This document shows, piece after piece, positions 16,975 through 24,582 of a stretch of 41,739 nt of DNA. The DNA is taken from positions 1 to 41,739 of the forward strand of contig SYJG01000538.1 of NCBI GenBank assembly GCA_005798445.1. The letters are read 5' to 3'. The notes beneath the pieces are model-generated. The model had not been told where the DNA came from, searched no databases, and saw only the letters and a program-made list of their open reading frames with translations. Position 1 is the first letter of the stretch; the number at the start of each line of letters is the position of its first letter. This DNA comes from Planctomyces sp. (GTDB lineage: Bacteria; Planctomycetota; Planctomycetia; Planctomycetales; Planctomycetaceae). Position numbers and translations under genes: made by a program.

Positions 16975-17736
16975 CTATTTCGTCAACTCGTCAAACAGTG
17001 CCCGGTAGTAGCGCATGACGCGGACGGTGTCGGTGGTGGCCGGGCTTTCGGACAGGCACCAGCCTTTGTAGTCGACACTCTTCAGCAGCGCGAACAGCTC
17101 GCGGTACGGATAGTCCGGGTCGTAAAGATCGTGGATGTGCGTCGTCGAACCGAGTTTGTCCTTGAGCAGTTCGAAGCTCGCCTTCACGGAGCCGTTCACG
17201 GTCTCACCGGGGTTCGAGTTCCAGCAGGCGACGACTTGCGGATGGTCGGCGACTTTCAGGATGTCGCGCATCACGGCTGGTTTCTGAGTCCCATTGCCGT
17301 GGACTTCGACTCGAATCTCTTGCCCGTGATCGGCGGCGAACTTCCCGCACTCGCGCAGAGCAAGCCCCATCCGCTCGATGGTCTTCTTTTCGTCTTCCCC
17401 TTTGTTGAAGCCGTTGGGTCGGACTTTCACGCCGCTGCCGCCGATGTCTTTGGAAAGCAGCACGAACTCTTTCGTGAGGTCGATATTCCGCTGCAAGACG
17501 CCGTGATCGACGCTGTGATACTCGCACGCTGACCCAGGCCCAACGCAGGTCACCTTCGAATCGGCGAACCGCTGACGAACCTCGCCCCGCTGCTCTTTCG
17601 TCAGCGACGGTTCGACGCCGTGCTTGTGCGTGCTGCGAAGTTCAACTCCTTCAAAGCCGGTCGCCTCGCAATTCTTGATGAGCGTCGGCAAATCCCAATC
17701 CGCACCCCACATGTACGTCACGATGCCCAGCTTCAT
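16975..17736 (-). CDS. Sugar phosphate isomerase/epimerase (xylose-isomerase-like TIM barrel)
   Basis: 253 residues from ATG 17736 (MKLGIVTYMW). Features of the AP-endonuclease-2/xylose-isomerase-like family: GFEGVELR, VEVHGNG, a metal-ligand-type HIHDLYDPDYPYRE, and the C-terminal GWCLSESPA. Such enzymes interconvert sugars or inositol derivatives using a divalent metal. No signal peptide, so probably cytoplasmic. The C-terminal 40 residues are duplicated as a gene fragment at 5052-5202. The exact substrate cannot be told. Confidence 0.85.
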   Translation of the reverse strand: MKLGIVTYMWGADWDLPTLIKNCEATGFEGVELRSTHKHGVEPSLTKEQRGEVRQRFADSKVTCVGPGSACEYHSVDHGVLQRNIDLTKEFVLLSKDIGGSGVKVRPNGFNKGEDEKKTIERMGLALRECGKFAADHGQEIRVEVHGNGTQKPAVMRDILKVADHPQVVACWNSNPGETVNGSVKASFELLKDKLGSTTHIHDLYDPDYPYRELFALLKSVDYKGWCLSESPATTDTVRVMRYYRALFDELTK

Positions 17737-17886
17737 CAGAGTGTCTCCGTCGAGTCTTGGTGGGAAGAGTTGTATGGGGCCAGAAAGACGCAATGGTTTT
17801 TACCACAAAGGCCAGAAGGGACGAAGGGAAGGCAAAAGAGTTTTGCGGAGGAAGTTGGTCCGCCATGGAAGCACTACCGACCAGTC

Positions 17887-18084
17887 ATGATCAGCCGAGA
17901 ACTCAAACGCAAAGATCGCGTCTGGCAGCAAGATGGCTTCGATCAGATGGTTCGCTGAATTGAGCAGTTCGAGTATTATTGGCGGTACATCGCGGAGAAC
18001 GGGCCGAAGTCTCGGTTTGGGAAAGTAGTACGCGCATTATTCGAAGGCGCGGGAGTCCGGCATTATGAACGCGGATCGCTTTGA
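17887..18084 (+). pseudogene. Relic of a REP-associated (IS200-like) transposase
   Basis: The frame beginning ISRELKRKDRVWQQDGFDQMVR is stopped by a TGA at 17956-17958, then goes on in the same frame with IEQFEYYWRYIAENGPKS to a second stop at 18082-18084. The phrase xWQQDxFDxxVR followed by an aromatic-rich segment and YIxENPxK is the C-terminal signature of REP-associated tyrosine transposases. Only this end survives; the HUH catalytic part is missing. It lies between the isomerase and the DUF1549 gene. The match is by memory of the family and is moderately secure. Confidence 0.55.
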
Positions 18085-18157
18085 GCATTGGGCGTTGGAG
18101 AATGTTCGGTATGTCACGCGGAGCGTTGACGGCTACTTAGCCATCGCGCTAAGCGTG

Positions 18158-20605
18158 ATGAGCCGAACGCTTTTGACCGCATCGCTACTTATCACAATCT
18201 CCTCATCGCCCATAACCGCCGACGAACTGCATTGGTCCTTCCGCAAGATCACTCGTCCGACTCCGCCGCGTGTTCGGAAAGCCGATTGGCCGCGAAACGG
18301 CAGCGACTCGTTCGTGCTCGCGAGTTTGGAGAAAGAGAACGTCGCGCCGTCGCCGGATGCCGACCGCGTCACGTTGATTCGGCGAGTCACGCTCGACTTG
18401 ATCGGACTGCCGCCGACGCCGGAGGAGGTCGCGGAGTTCGTCCACGACGAGCAACCCGACGCTTACGAGCGGCTGGTGGATCGGCTGCTCGCGTCGCCAC
18501 ATTACGGGGAGCGGTGGGCTCGGCCGTGGCTCGATCTGTGTCATTACGGCGACAGCGACGGACATCTGACCGATCAGTTACGCCCGGTCGCCTGGCGCTA
18601 TCGCGATTGGCTCACGCGAATGCTCAACGACAACCTGCCGTTTGATGAGTTCACGGTGCGGCAGATTGCGGGAGACCTCTTGACTCCAGGCGAGCCGGGG
18701 GGGGTCAGCCCCCGGACATCCGCGAACACTCCAACTCCTCCGGGGGCTGACGCCCCCCGGCTCGCCGAAGATCGATTTAATTTCGACCGCGTCCTCGGCA
18801 CGGGCTTCCTCCGGCAGACGCTCAGCAATCGCGAAGGCGGAGCGGACCTCGAAGAGTTCCGCGTCGCTCAGATCGTGGATCGCACGTCGATGGTCGGCAC
18901 GATTTGGCTTGGCCTGACCGTGGGCTGTGCGAGGTGTCACGATCACAAGTACGACCCGCTGACTCAGGCCGAGTTCTTCCGGATGTTCGCCTTCTTCGAT
19001 GACGCCGACGAGGTCAACATCGACGCGCCGCTGCCGGACGAAGTCGCCAGCTATCAACGCTCGCGGCCGGAGTACGAACGGCGACGACGCGAAGTCGTCG
19101 AGCCGTTTCGCACGGGGCTGACCGAACTGCAAAAACAGTGGGAGACGAAGGCTCTGTACGCAGCGGCGCATCCGGGCGAAGACCATGTTTGGGATCGGCA
19201 GTGGGAAGTCCTCGGCCTAATCTGGGGCGGCCACTTGGGCGAAGGACAACTTGAAGGCTGCGAGATCGTGCGTCTTCCGTGGGACAAACGAACGCAGCGG
19301 CAGCAAGACGACTGGCTCGACTACTTCTTGGCTCACGGTTCGATCGTGGATGCGAAGAAGTTCGCCGAACTGAAGCTGCCCGAACTGCAACAGAAGCTCA
19401 TCGCGTTGAAGAAGGAGTTTCCAGCCGCTCACGCGACGCGCGCTCCGGTGATGCAAGCGGCATTCGCTCCGCGTCAGACCTATATCCACGAACGGGGCGA
19501 ATTCCGCAGTCGAGGTGCGGACGTTTCGCCGGAGATCCCGGCCTGCGTTCGGCGCGGGTCTCCCGACCCCGCCGCTTCGACCGACCGCAGGTCTCCCAAA
19601 TCCGAGGAGACCTTCGGTCCAACGTCAGTGCGGGGTCAGGAGACCCGCGCACAGCGCGACGCACCGCGTCTCGCACTCGCGCGCTGGCTGGTCTCGCCCG
19701 ACAACACGCTGACCACTCGCGTGACCGCCAACCGGATGTGGCAAGAATTCTTCGGTCGCGGCCTCGTCGTAACGTCCGACGACTTCGGTACGAAAGGCAA
19801 TCCGCCGTCGCATCCGGAGTTGCTCGATTGGCTGGCCGCGGAGTTCGTAGGTCAGGCTTCCCAACCTGACCCGGAGCGCGATGAAACTCTGGGAAGCAAC
19901 CGAGTCGGCCAAGGAAGGCCGACCTACGGCTGGGACATCAAACGCATGCACCGACAGATTGTCACCTCGGCAACGTATCGGCAATCGTCATGTCCGCGAG
20001 AGGAACTCGCGACGCGCGATCCAAACAACGTGTTGCTTGCCCGGCAGAACAGCTTGCGAGTTCCGGCCGAGACCGTGCGTGACTCGGCGCTCGCGGTCAG
20101 TGGATTGCTCAGCCGAAAGCTCGGCGGGCCGAGCGTCTTTCCGCCGCAGCACGAGCGGGTCACGATGGAAGCATTCGGCAGCAATTCGTGGAAGACCAGC
20201 GAAGGAGCGGATCGGTATCGGCGCGGCCTCTACACGTTCATCCTGCGAACCTCGCCGTTCGCGCAGGCGATCACGTTCGATGCTCCGCCGCCGGTCGATG
20301 TCTGCACTCGCCGCGACCGATCCAACACGCCGCTGCAAGCGCTGACTCTGCTCAACGACCCGGTCTTCGGCGAGATGGCCACCGCGCTCTCCGAACGAGT
20401 CCGTCGTGAAGGGGGAGTGAGCGATCAAGACCGTCTGCGATTCGCCTGGAAAATCTGCTTCGGCCGATCCGGTACGGAAGCCGAGCTCGCCCGATTGCAG
20501 CAATACTTCAATTTTCAACGAGACACGAACAAAGACGAGTCAGCCGCCTGGACCAACTTGGCCAGCGTGTTGCTCAACCTGCATGAGTTCATCACACGGG
20601 ATTGA
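18158..20605 (+). CDS. DUF1549/DUF1553 (PSCyt2-PSD1) protein with three translated palindromic insertions
   Basis: 815 residues from ATG 18158, where a signal peptide begins ([17 protein letters not shown]). The usual N-terminal PSCyt1 haem domain is absent; DUF1549 starts almost at once ([10 protein letters not shown]). DUF1549 includes [25 protein letters not shown] and the [11 protein letters not shown] motif, a possible haem or metal site. DUF1553 includes [41 protein letters not shown], and the C-terminal [13 protein letters not shown]. Three stretches unlike the family, at residues about 178-203, 466-498 and 564-590, are in-frame palindromic repeats. The gene is followed by a DUF1501 gene, the usual partner. 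The pair is abundant in planctomycetes and exported; its biochemical function is not established. Confidence 0.88.
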   Translation: MSRTLLTASLLITISSSPITADELHWSFRKITRPTPPRVRKADWPRNGSDSFVLASLEKENVAPSPDADRVTLIRRVTLDLIGLPPTPEEVAEFVHDEQPDAYERLVDRLLASPHYGERWARPWLDLCHYGDSDGHLTDQLRPVAWRYRDWLTRMLNDNLPFDEFTVRQIAGDLLTPGEPGGVSPRTSANTPTPPGADAPRLAEDRFNFDRVLGTGFLRQTLSNREGGADLEEFRVAQIVDRTSMVGTIWLGLTVGCARCHDHKYDPLTQAEFFRMFAFFDDADEVNIDAPLPDEVASYQRSRPEYERRRREVVEPFRTGLTELQKQWETKALYAAAHPGEDHVWDRQWEVLGLIWGGHLGEGQLEGCEIVRLPWDKRTQRQQDDWLDYFLAHGSIVDAKKFAELKLPELQQKLIALKKEFPAAHATRAPVMQAAFAPRQTYIHERGEFRSRGADVSPEIPACVRRGSPDPAASTDRRSPKSEETFGPTSVRGQETRAQRDAPRLALARWLVSPDNTLTTRVTANRMWQEFFGRGLVVTSDDFGTKGNPPSHPELLDWLAAEFVGQASQPDPERDETLGSNRVGQGRPTYGWDIKRMHRQIVTSATYRQSSCPREELATRDPNNVLLARQNSLRVPAETVRDSALAVSGLLSRKLGGPSVFPPQHERVTMEAFGSNSWKTSEGADRYRRGLYTFILRTSPFAQAITFDAPPPVDVCTRRDRSNTPLQALTLLNDPVFGEMATALSERVRREGGVSDQDRLRFAWKICFGRSGTEAELARLQQYFNFQRDTNKDESAAWTNLASVLLNLHEFITRD
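18689..18766. repeat. Palindrome translated in the DUF1549 domain, GGCGAGCCGGGGGG family
   Basis: 28-bp arms at 18689-18716 and 18739-18766 with one mismatch, 22-nt loop. Read in frame they give [10 protein letters not shown] and [10 protein letters not shown]. The right arm is identical over all 28 bases to 28099-28126 near another gene. The insertion lies between AGDLL and the VLGTGF segment, normally a short loop. Confidence 0.9.
19553..19649. repeat. Nested palindrome translated in the linker to DUF1553, CGCGGGTCTCCCGACC family
   Basis: Outer 20-bp arms (19553-19572, 19630-19649) with one mismatch enclose an inner pair of 14 bp (starting GACCGCAGGTCTCC, one mismatch). The peptide includes RRGSPDPA and GQETRAQRD. 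The outer arm is closely related to the intergenic element at 13776-13910. Confidence 0.85.
19847..19927. repeat. Palindrome translated in DUF1553, GTAGGT family
   Basis: Ends GTAGGTCAGGCTTCC (19847-19861) and GGAAGGCCGACCTAC (19913-19927) pair with two mismatches. The peptide (GQASQPDPE...GQGRPTY) is inserted between DWLAAEFV and GWDIKRMH, two pieces that adjoin directly in ordinary relatives. Confidence 0.8.
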
Positions 20606-20614
20606 AGACAGGGT

Positions 20615-20696
20615 GGAACGCTGATCTGCGCTGATCATCGCTAATGAAGGCAAACAAGAATCTTGATTAGTGAAGATCAGCGGAGATTAGTGTTCC
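20615..20696. repeat. Palindrome between the DUF1549/DUF1553 gene and DUF1501
   Basis: 31-bp arms at 20615-20645 and 20666-20696 with about five mismatches; core CGCTGATC. It fills most of the gap between the two genes of the pair (20606-20720). Its position could modulate the downstream gene's expression. Confidence 0.8.
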
Positions 20697-20720
20697 AGTT
20701 GTTTGTTCGGAGTAATTGAG

Positions 20721-22169
20721 ATGACCGACTTTGAATCCTTTCATCAGCTTCAGCGTCGCGCGTTCCTGACTCGGTCAACCTGCGGCCTGGGCTCGATGGC
20801 GTTGGCTCAGTTGCTGAGTGGCGAATCGTCGTTCGCGGCGACGGCGAACTCGGCCGGCAACGCGCTCGCTCCGAAGCGACCGATGTTTGAGCCGCGTGCG
20901 AAGAACGTGATCTTCCTCTTCATGGCTGGCGCGCCGAGCCAGTTCGACCTGTTCTCGCCGAAGCCGGTCATGCAGAAGCTGCACGGCCAGCCGGTGCCGG
21001 CGTCGTTTCTCGAAGGGTTGAGCGATTCGCTGATCAAAGGGAGTGCGCGGGTTTGGGCATCGCCTCGCAAGTTTACGAAGCATGGCGAATGCGGCATGGA
21101 CTTCTCGGACTACTTGCCGCATCTGGCGACGTGCGCGGATGACCTGTGCATGATCCGCACGATGAAGACGGACGTGCCGAATCACGATCCGGCGCAGCTT
21201 CAGATGCAGTGCGGCGTGCCTCGGTTCGGGATGCCGAGCATGGGGTCGTGGATCACCTACGGGCTCGGCTGCGAGTCGCGGAACTTGCCGAGTTTCACCG
21301 TGCTGCTTTCGAACAACGGGCCGGGGGACATCGCCGGGACCGCGCTGTGGGACAGTGCGTTCCTGCCAGCGATGCATCGTGGCGTGACGTTTCGCAGTCA
21401 GGGTGATCCGATTCTGCATCTCGCGAATCCCGGTGGAGTCACCCGTCAACAACAACGACAAAGACTCGATGCGATCAACGATCTCAATCGGCTGCGTCAG
21501 CAACAGCAGCCCGATCCGGAGATCGCGACGCGGATCGAAAGCTACGAACTCGCGTTTCGGATGCAGGCGGCCGCGCCGGAGTTGCTCGACTTCAAGCAGG
21601 AGTCGCCGCACACGCTGGCCGAGTACGGCATCGGCGACGAGAAGACCGACACGTTCTCGCGGAATTGCCTGCTGGCTCGGCGGATGGTCGAGCGGGGTGT
21701 CCGCTTCGTGCAGCTCTATCACTACACCTGGGACGATCACGCGGACCTCAACAACAAGCTCAAGCAGAACACCGACAAGACCGACCGTCCCTCCGCCACG
21801 CTGATTCACGATCTCAAGCGACGCGGGTTGCTCGACGACACGCTGGTGATCTGGGGAGGTGAGTTCGGCCGCACGCCGATGAACGAAGTCCGCCGAGGAA
21901 TCAACCCCGGCAAAGAAGGCCGCGACCATCACCCGTTCGCCTTCACGATGCTGCTCGCCGGTGGCGGAGTCCGCGGTGGCCAAATCATCGGTGAGACCGA
22001 CGACCTCGGCTATCACCCCATCGCCGATCCGATCCACGTTCACGACCTGCAAGCCACGATCCTGCACGCGCTCGGTTTGGATCACACGAAGCTGACGTTT
22101 CGCCACCAAGGCCGGGATCACCGGCTGACTGATGTGGCGGGTGAGGTCGTGACGAAAGTGTTCGGCTAG
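20721..22169 (+). CDS. DUF1501 protein, partner of the upstream DUF1549/DUF1553 protein
   Basis: 482 residues from ATG 20721. The N-terminus QRRAFLTRSTCGLGSMALAQLL has an RR-FLT motif that suggests Tat export. The DUF1501 family, related to alkaline phosphatase/sulfatase-fold proteins, shows VIFLFMAGAPSQFDLFSPKP, MIRTMKTDVPNHDPAQ, VWGGEFGRTPMNE and a C-terminal DHHPFAFTMLLAGGGVRGG. The last two contain the Glu/His residues typical of the metal site in that superfamily. It ends convergent with a small membrane-protein gene, the two stop codons sharing CTAG. Confidence 0.9.
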   Translation: MTDFESFHQLQRRAFLTRSTCGLGSMALAQLLSGESSFAATANSAGNALAPKRPMFEPRAKNVIFLFMAGAPSQFDLFSPKPVMQKLHGQPVPASFLEGLSDSLIKGSARVWASPRKFTKHGECGMDFSDYLPHLATCADDLCMIRTMKTDVPNHDPAQLQMQCGVPRFGMPSMGSWITYGLGCESRNLPSFTVLLSNNGPGDIAGTALWDSAFLPAMHRGVTFRSQGDPILHLANPGGVTRQQQRQRLDAINDLNRLRQQQQPDPEIATRIESYELAFRMQAAAPELLDFKQESPHTLAEYGIGDEKTDTFSRNCLLARRMVERGVRFVQLYHYTWDDHADLNNKLKQNTDKTDRPSATLIHDLKRRGLLDDTLVIWGGEFGRTPMNEVRRGINPGKEGRDHHPFAFTMLLAGGGVRGGQIIGETDDLGYHPIADPIHVHDLQATILHALGLDHTKLTFRHQGRDHRLTDVAGEVVTKVFG

Positions 22170-22411
22170 AGGAAGAGCCAGATATACGCGTCCAGCGTGC
22201 GGTGCATCACCCGCGAGTGCTCAGCCAACCAAATGAGTGGTTGGTAGAACCACAAGTCATCTGCACGCAGCACTCCGCCCGAGCTGCGTGTCAAAACCCC
22301 AACGTAAGGTCCCAGGCTCAGCGGATACAACACGAGCAGCAACAAAACCAGCACGAGCCAGAGGCGATGCTTCGACGGGGGATTGATGTCCGAATCAGAA
22401 GTCTCTGACAT
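22166..22411 (-). CDS. Small membrane protein
   Basis: 81 residues from ATG 22411 (MSETSDSDINPPSKHR). A single strong membrane helix at residues 17-33 (LWLVLVLLLLVLYPLSL) is preceded by basic residues, so the N-terminus is probably cytosolic. The C-terminal 40 residues are rich in Trp, Leu and aromatic residues (WFYQPLIWLAEHS) and may lie at the outer membrane surface. I recognise no family. Its last base positions overlap those of the DUF1501 gene on the other strand. Confidence 0.65.
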   Translation of the reverse strand: MSETSDSDINPPSKHRLWLVLVLLLLVLYPLSLGPYVGVLTRSSGGVLRADDLWFYQPLIWLAEHSRVMHRTLDAYIWLFL

Positions 22412-22458
22412 GGGGCAACTCCCGGAAATGGTCTTACGCCGTCGAACGACGAACCGAT

Positions 22459-24054
22459 TCAGACAAGCAGCGGACGAATCGGCTCGCCTTGAAAGATTCG
22501 ATACGGCCGGCCGCGCGAGTCTTGGAATTCGGCGTGCGAGTCGATGCCAAGTTGATGAAAGATCGTGGCGGCAAGGTCGCTCGGTGTGAACGCATCGCTG
22601 ACCGGCAGGCCGGCGTGTGCGTCGGTTTGGCCGATGACTTGGCCGGGGCGGATGCCTCCGCCGGCGAGGAAGCAGGGGAAGACGTCCCCCCAATGGTGCC
22701 GGCCGGGGGTGAAGATTTCGCCGCTGGCGTTCTTGCCGCCGACGGCAATTGGCGAGATGCGCGGCGTGCGACCCATCTCGCCACACATCACCACCAGCGT
22801 CTCGTCGAGCAAACCGCGCGCGGCAAGATCGTCGAGGAACCCGCTAAGGCAGTGGTCGATCGATGGCAGCAGCTTCCCTTTCAAATCCCGAAACGCATTT
22901 TGGTGAGTGTCCCAGCCGCGCAGATTGATCTGCACCATGCGGACGCCCGCTTCGATCAAGCGGCGAGCCACCAAAAAACCTTGGCCCCATTCCTCGCGGC
23001 CGTATTGATCGCGGATGTGGTCCGGCTCCTGAGTCAGATCGAACGGATTCTGCTTGCCCGGCCGGCTGGCGATGAGCAATTGCATTGCCTGGCGACGATA
23101 TTCGTCCCAGGCCTCCAATCGGCCAGCTCGCTCGGCGTTGTCCAACGAGCGACGCAGTTGGTCAAAGCGCGCGAGTAGCTCGGTGCGATTCTCGATTTGC
23201 CTCAATGTCGAACCGCCCGCTCCGACGTCTGGCAGGCGGAATGACGGATCGCGGCAGCTCGAATTGTCCCACCATGCTTTGGGGCCTTTGCCGGCGGCGC
23301 GTTCGGGATCATTGGGGTCATCGTGGCTGAAACAATTCGGGCACGAGCCGGCGGTATCGGGTGACTTGCACACCGGAGCGAGATCGACTTTCCAGCGTTC
23401 GTACTTTGGGCCGAGCAGCCCTGCACCTCGGCCGGGATAATTCATCAAGTTCACACGCGGGAGTTCGATGCCGGCTGGCCAGCCGGAATTCGAGTCTCGG
23501 AGCGACTCGCCTGCGACGGGCGGCGCTGCGAACGCGATCATTGATCCGATGGACGGCCACTCGATCCGACCGTCTCGCGGCTGAGCGATCGTGGCGTTTG
23601 TGTCTCCCGCCGGCATTTCGGTCGAGCCGGTGTGCAGCAGGTACATGCAACTGAGATGCTCGTTGCGAAACTGCGGATGCGCGACGTGGTGCATCGTGCG
23701 CACGATCGAGAACTTGTCGTTGCGTGCCGCGAGCTTTGGCAGGTACTCGCAAAAGTTGACCCCCGCGAGCTTCGTCTGCGTGATGCCGTAGTCCCCTCGG
23801 ATCACGTCGGGGGCTTCGGGTTTTGGATCGAACGTTTCGTGCTGCGAAGGGCCACCGGACTGAAAAATCAAGACGACGCTCTTGGCCCGCGCCTTTGATC
23901 GGGCAACCGGTTCCGCGTGAGCTTCCAGCCGCAACAGATCGGCGAGTCCCGTGCCGAGCAGGCCCAGTGAGCCCACTTGTAACAGTTCGCGCCGACCGAC
24001 GGCCGGATGATCGGTTCGGCAACACCCCAGACGATGTGGCGAGTGGTGACTCAT
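22459..24054 (-). CDS. DUF1501 protein (standalone)
   Basis: 531 residues from ATG 24054. The signal segment GRRELLQVGSLGLLGTGLADLL has the RR motif of Tat substrates. Domain features: VVLIFQSGGPSQHETFDPKP, IVRTMHHVAHPQF, WDTHQNAFRDL, LVVMCGEMGRTPR and a metal-site-like RHHWGDVFPCFLAGGGIRPG. An insert around residues 245-300 contains extra cysteines (PVCKSPDTAGSCPNCF) and is not usual for the family. No DUF1549/DUF1553 gene is adjacent on the same strand. The upstream frame to 24174 crosses a palindrome and is rejected. Confidence 0.9.
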   Translation of the reverse strand: MSHHSPHRLGCCRTDHPAVGRRELLQVGSLGLLGTGLADLLRLEAHAEPVARSKARAKSVVLIFQSGGPSQHETFDPKPEAPDVIRGDYGITQTKLAGVNFCEYLPKLAARNDKFSIVRTMHHVAHPQFRNEHLSCMYLLHTGSTEMPAGDTNATIAQPRDGRIEWPSIGSMIAFAAPPVAGESLRDSNSGWPAGIELPRVNLMNYPGRGAGLLGPKYERWKVDLAPVCKSPDTAGSCPNCFSHDDPNDPERAAGKGPKAWWDNSSCRDPSFRLPDVGAGGSTLRQIENRTELLARFDQLRRSLDNAERAGRLEAWDEYRRQAMQLLIASRPGKQNPFDLTQEPDHIRDQYGREEWGQGFLVARRLIEAGVRMVQINLRGWDTHQNAFRDLKGKLLPSIDHCLSGFLDDLAARGLLDETLVVMCGEMGRTPRISPIAVGGKNASGEIFTPGRHHWGDVFPCFLAGGGIRPGQVIGQTDAHAGLPVSDAFTPSDLAATIFHQLGIDSHAEFQDSRGRPYRIFQGEPIRPLLV

Positions 24055-24108
24055 GGCGGAGCAGGGTAACCACGTGAGCGTGAGGCTTCTAGTCGTTTTT
24101 TCGTGGGA

Positions 24109-24166
24109 TGGGCACTCTTTCCGGTCCTGTTCCAATTTTCGAACACAGGTCGGACAAGAGTGCCCA
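24109..24166. repeat. Palindromic element upstream of a DUF1501 gene
   Basis: Arms 24109-24132 and 24141-24166 with common TGGGCACTCTT ends and a 2-bp length difference. It starts about 55 bp upstream of the DUF1501 ATG at 24054, inside the divergent upstream region. Confidence 0.7.
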
Positions 24167-24189
24167 ACCGACAAGTCTTGGAGCGCGCC

Positions 24190-24360
24190 ATGTCATTTCG
24201 CGTTCTCGCTCCCTCGACGACCGTCGTTTTGTTGTCACTCGTGTGGTTCGGCGTCGCGTCCGATTCGTCGCAAACTCAACCGGTGAAGGCAATACTTTCC
24301 GGTGCTCGTCCGGAGATCGACGCCCTACATCGTTATCGCCGAAGGCGATGTTTTTTGAGC
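24190..24360 (+). other. Possible remnant of a secreted protein gene (signal peptide only)
   Basis: From ATG 24190 the frame reads a convincing signal peptide (TTVVLLSLVWFGVAS) and about 30 further residues, after which it enters a dispersed repeat and has no protein-like character. The start of a secreted protein whose body has been lost is one explanation; chance is another. The 24055-24582 gap otherwise holds only the palindromes listed here. Confidence 0.3.
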
Positions 24361-24375
24361 AAGAAATCCCAATTT

Positions 24376-24508
24376 CCAAAACCCAATGACCAAGGAAATC
24401 CGAAGCTCCAAATTCCAAAACGGAGCATTGCAACCCAGAATCGGAGTCCTCACGGCAACGACTCATTGGGATTTGGTCATTGGTCATTCATTGGACATTG
24501 GGTTTTGG
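24376..24508. repeat. MITE-like inverted repeat CCAAAACCCAATGACC
   Basis: 18-bp ends at 24376-24393 and 24491-24508 pair with one mismatch. The interior repeats the words CCAATTCC/CATTGG and TGGTCATT in several forms, so smaller hairpins can form. It is AT-richer than its surroundings. The stretch ends about 75 bp from the 3' end of hemY. Confidence 0.75.
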
Positions 24509-24582
24509 ACCTTGGACATTTGCGGCTTCGCCGCGCTATGAGAATTTCACAGGATGGAATCTCAGTCGCGGGAGCGACTGAG

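Noticed and set aside
17200-17230. tRNA T-loop-like GGTTCGAGTTCC
   Set aside because: It lies inside the isomerase coding sequence and no cloverleaf can be built around it. No tRNA or rRNA gene was noticed elsewhere by eye.
18065-18157. Start of the DUF1549 protein at ATG 18065
   Set aside because: It would place 31 residues, overlapping the transposase relic in another frame, before the signal peptide; ATG 18158 puts the signal peptide at the N-terminus.
20775-22121. Long antisense open frame (448 codons) opposite the DUF1501 gene
   Set aside because: It is a shadow of a G+C-rich gene with strong codon bias: Arg/Val/Glu-rich, without any family-like motif, and lies wholly within a convincing DUF1501 gene.
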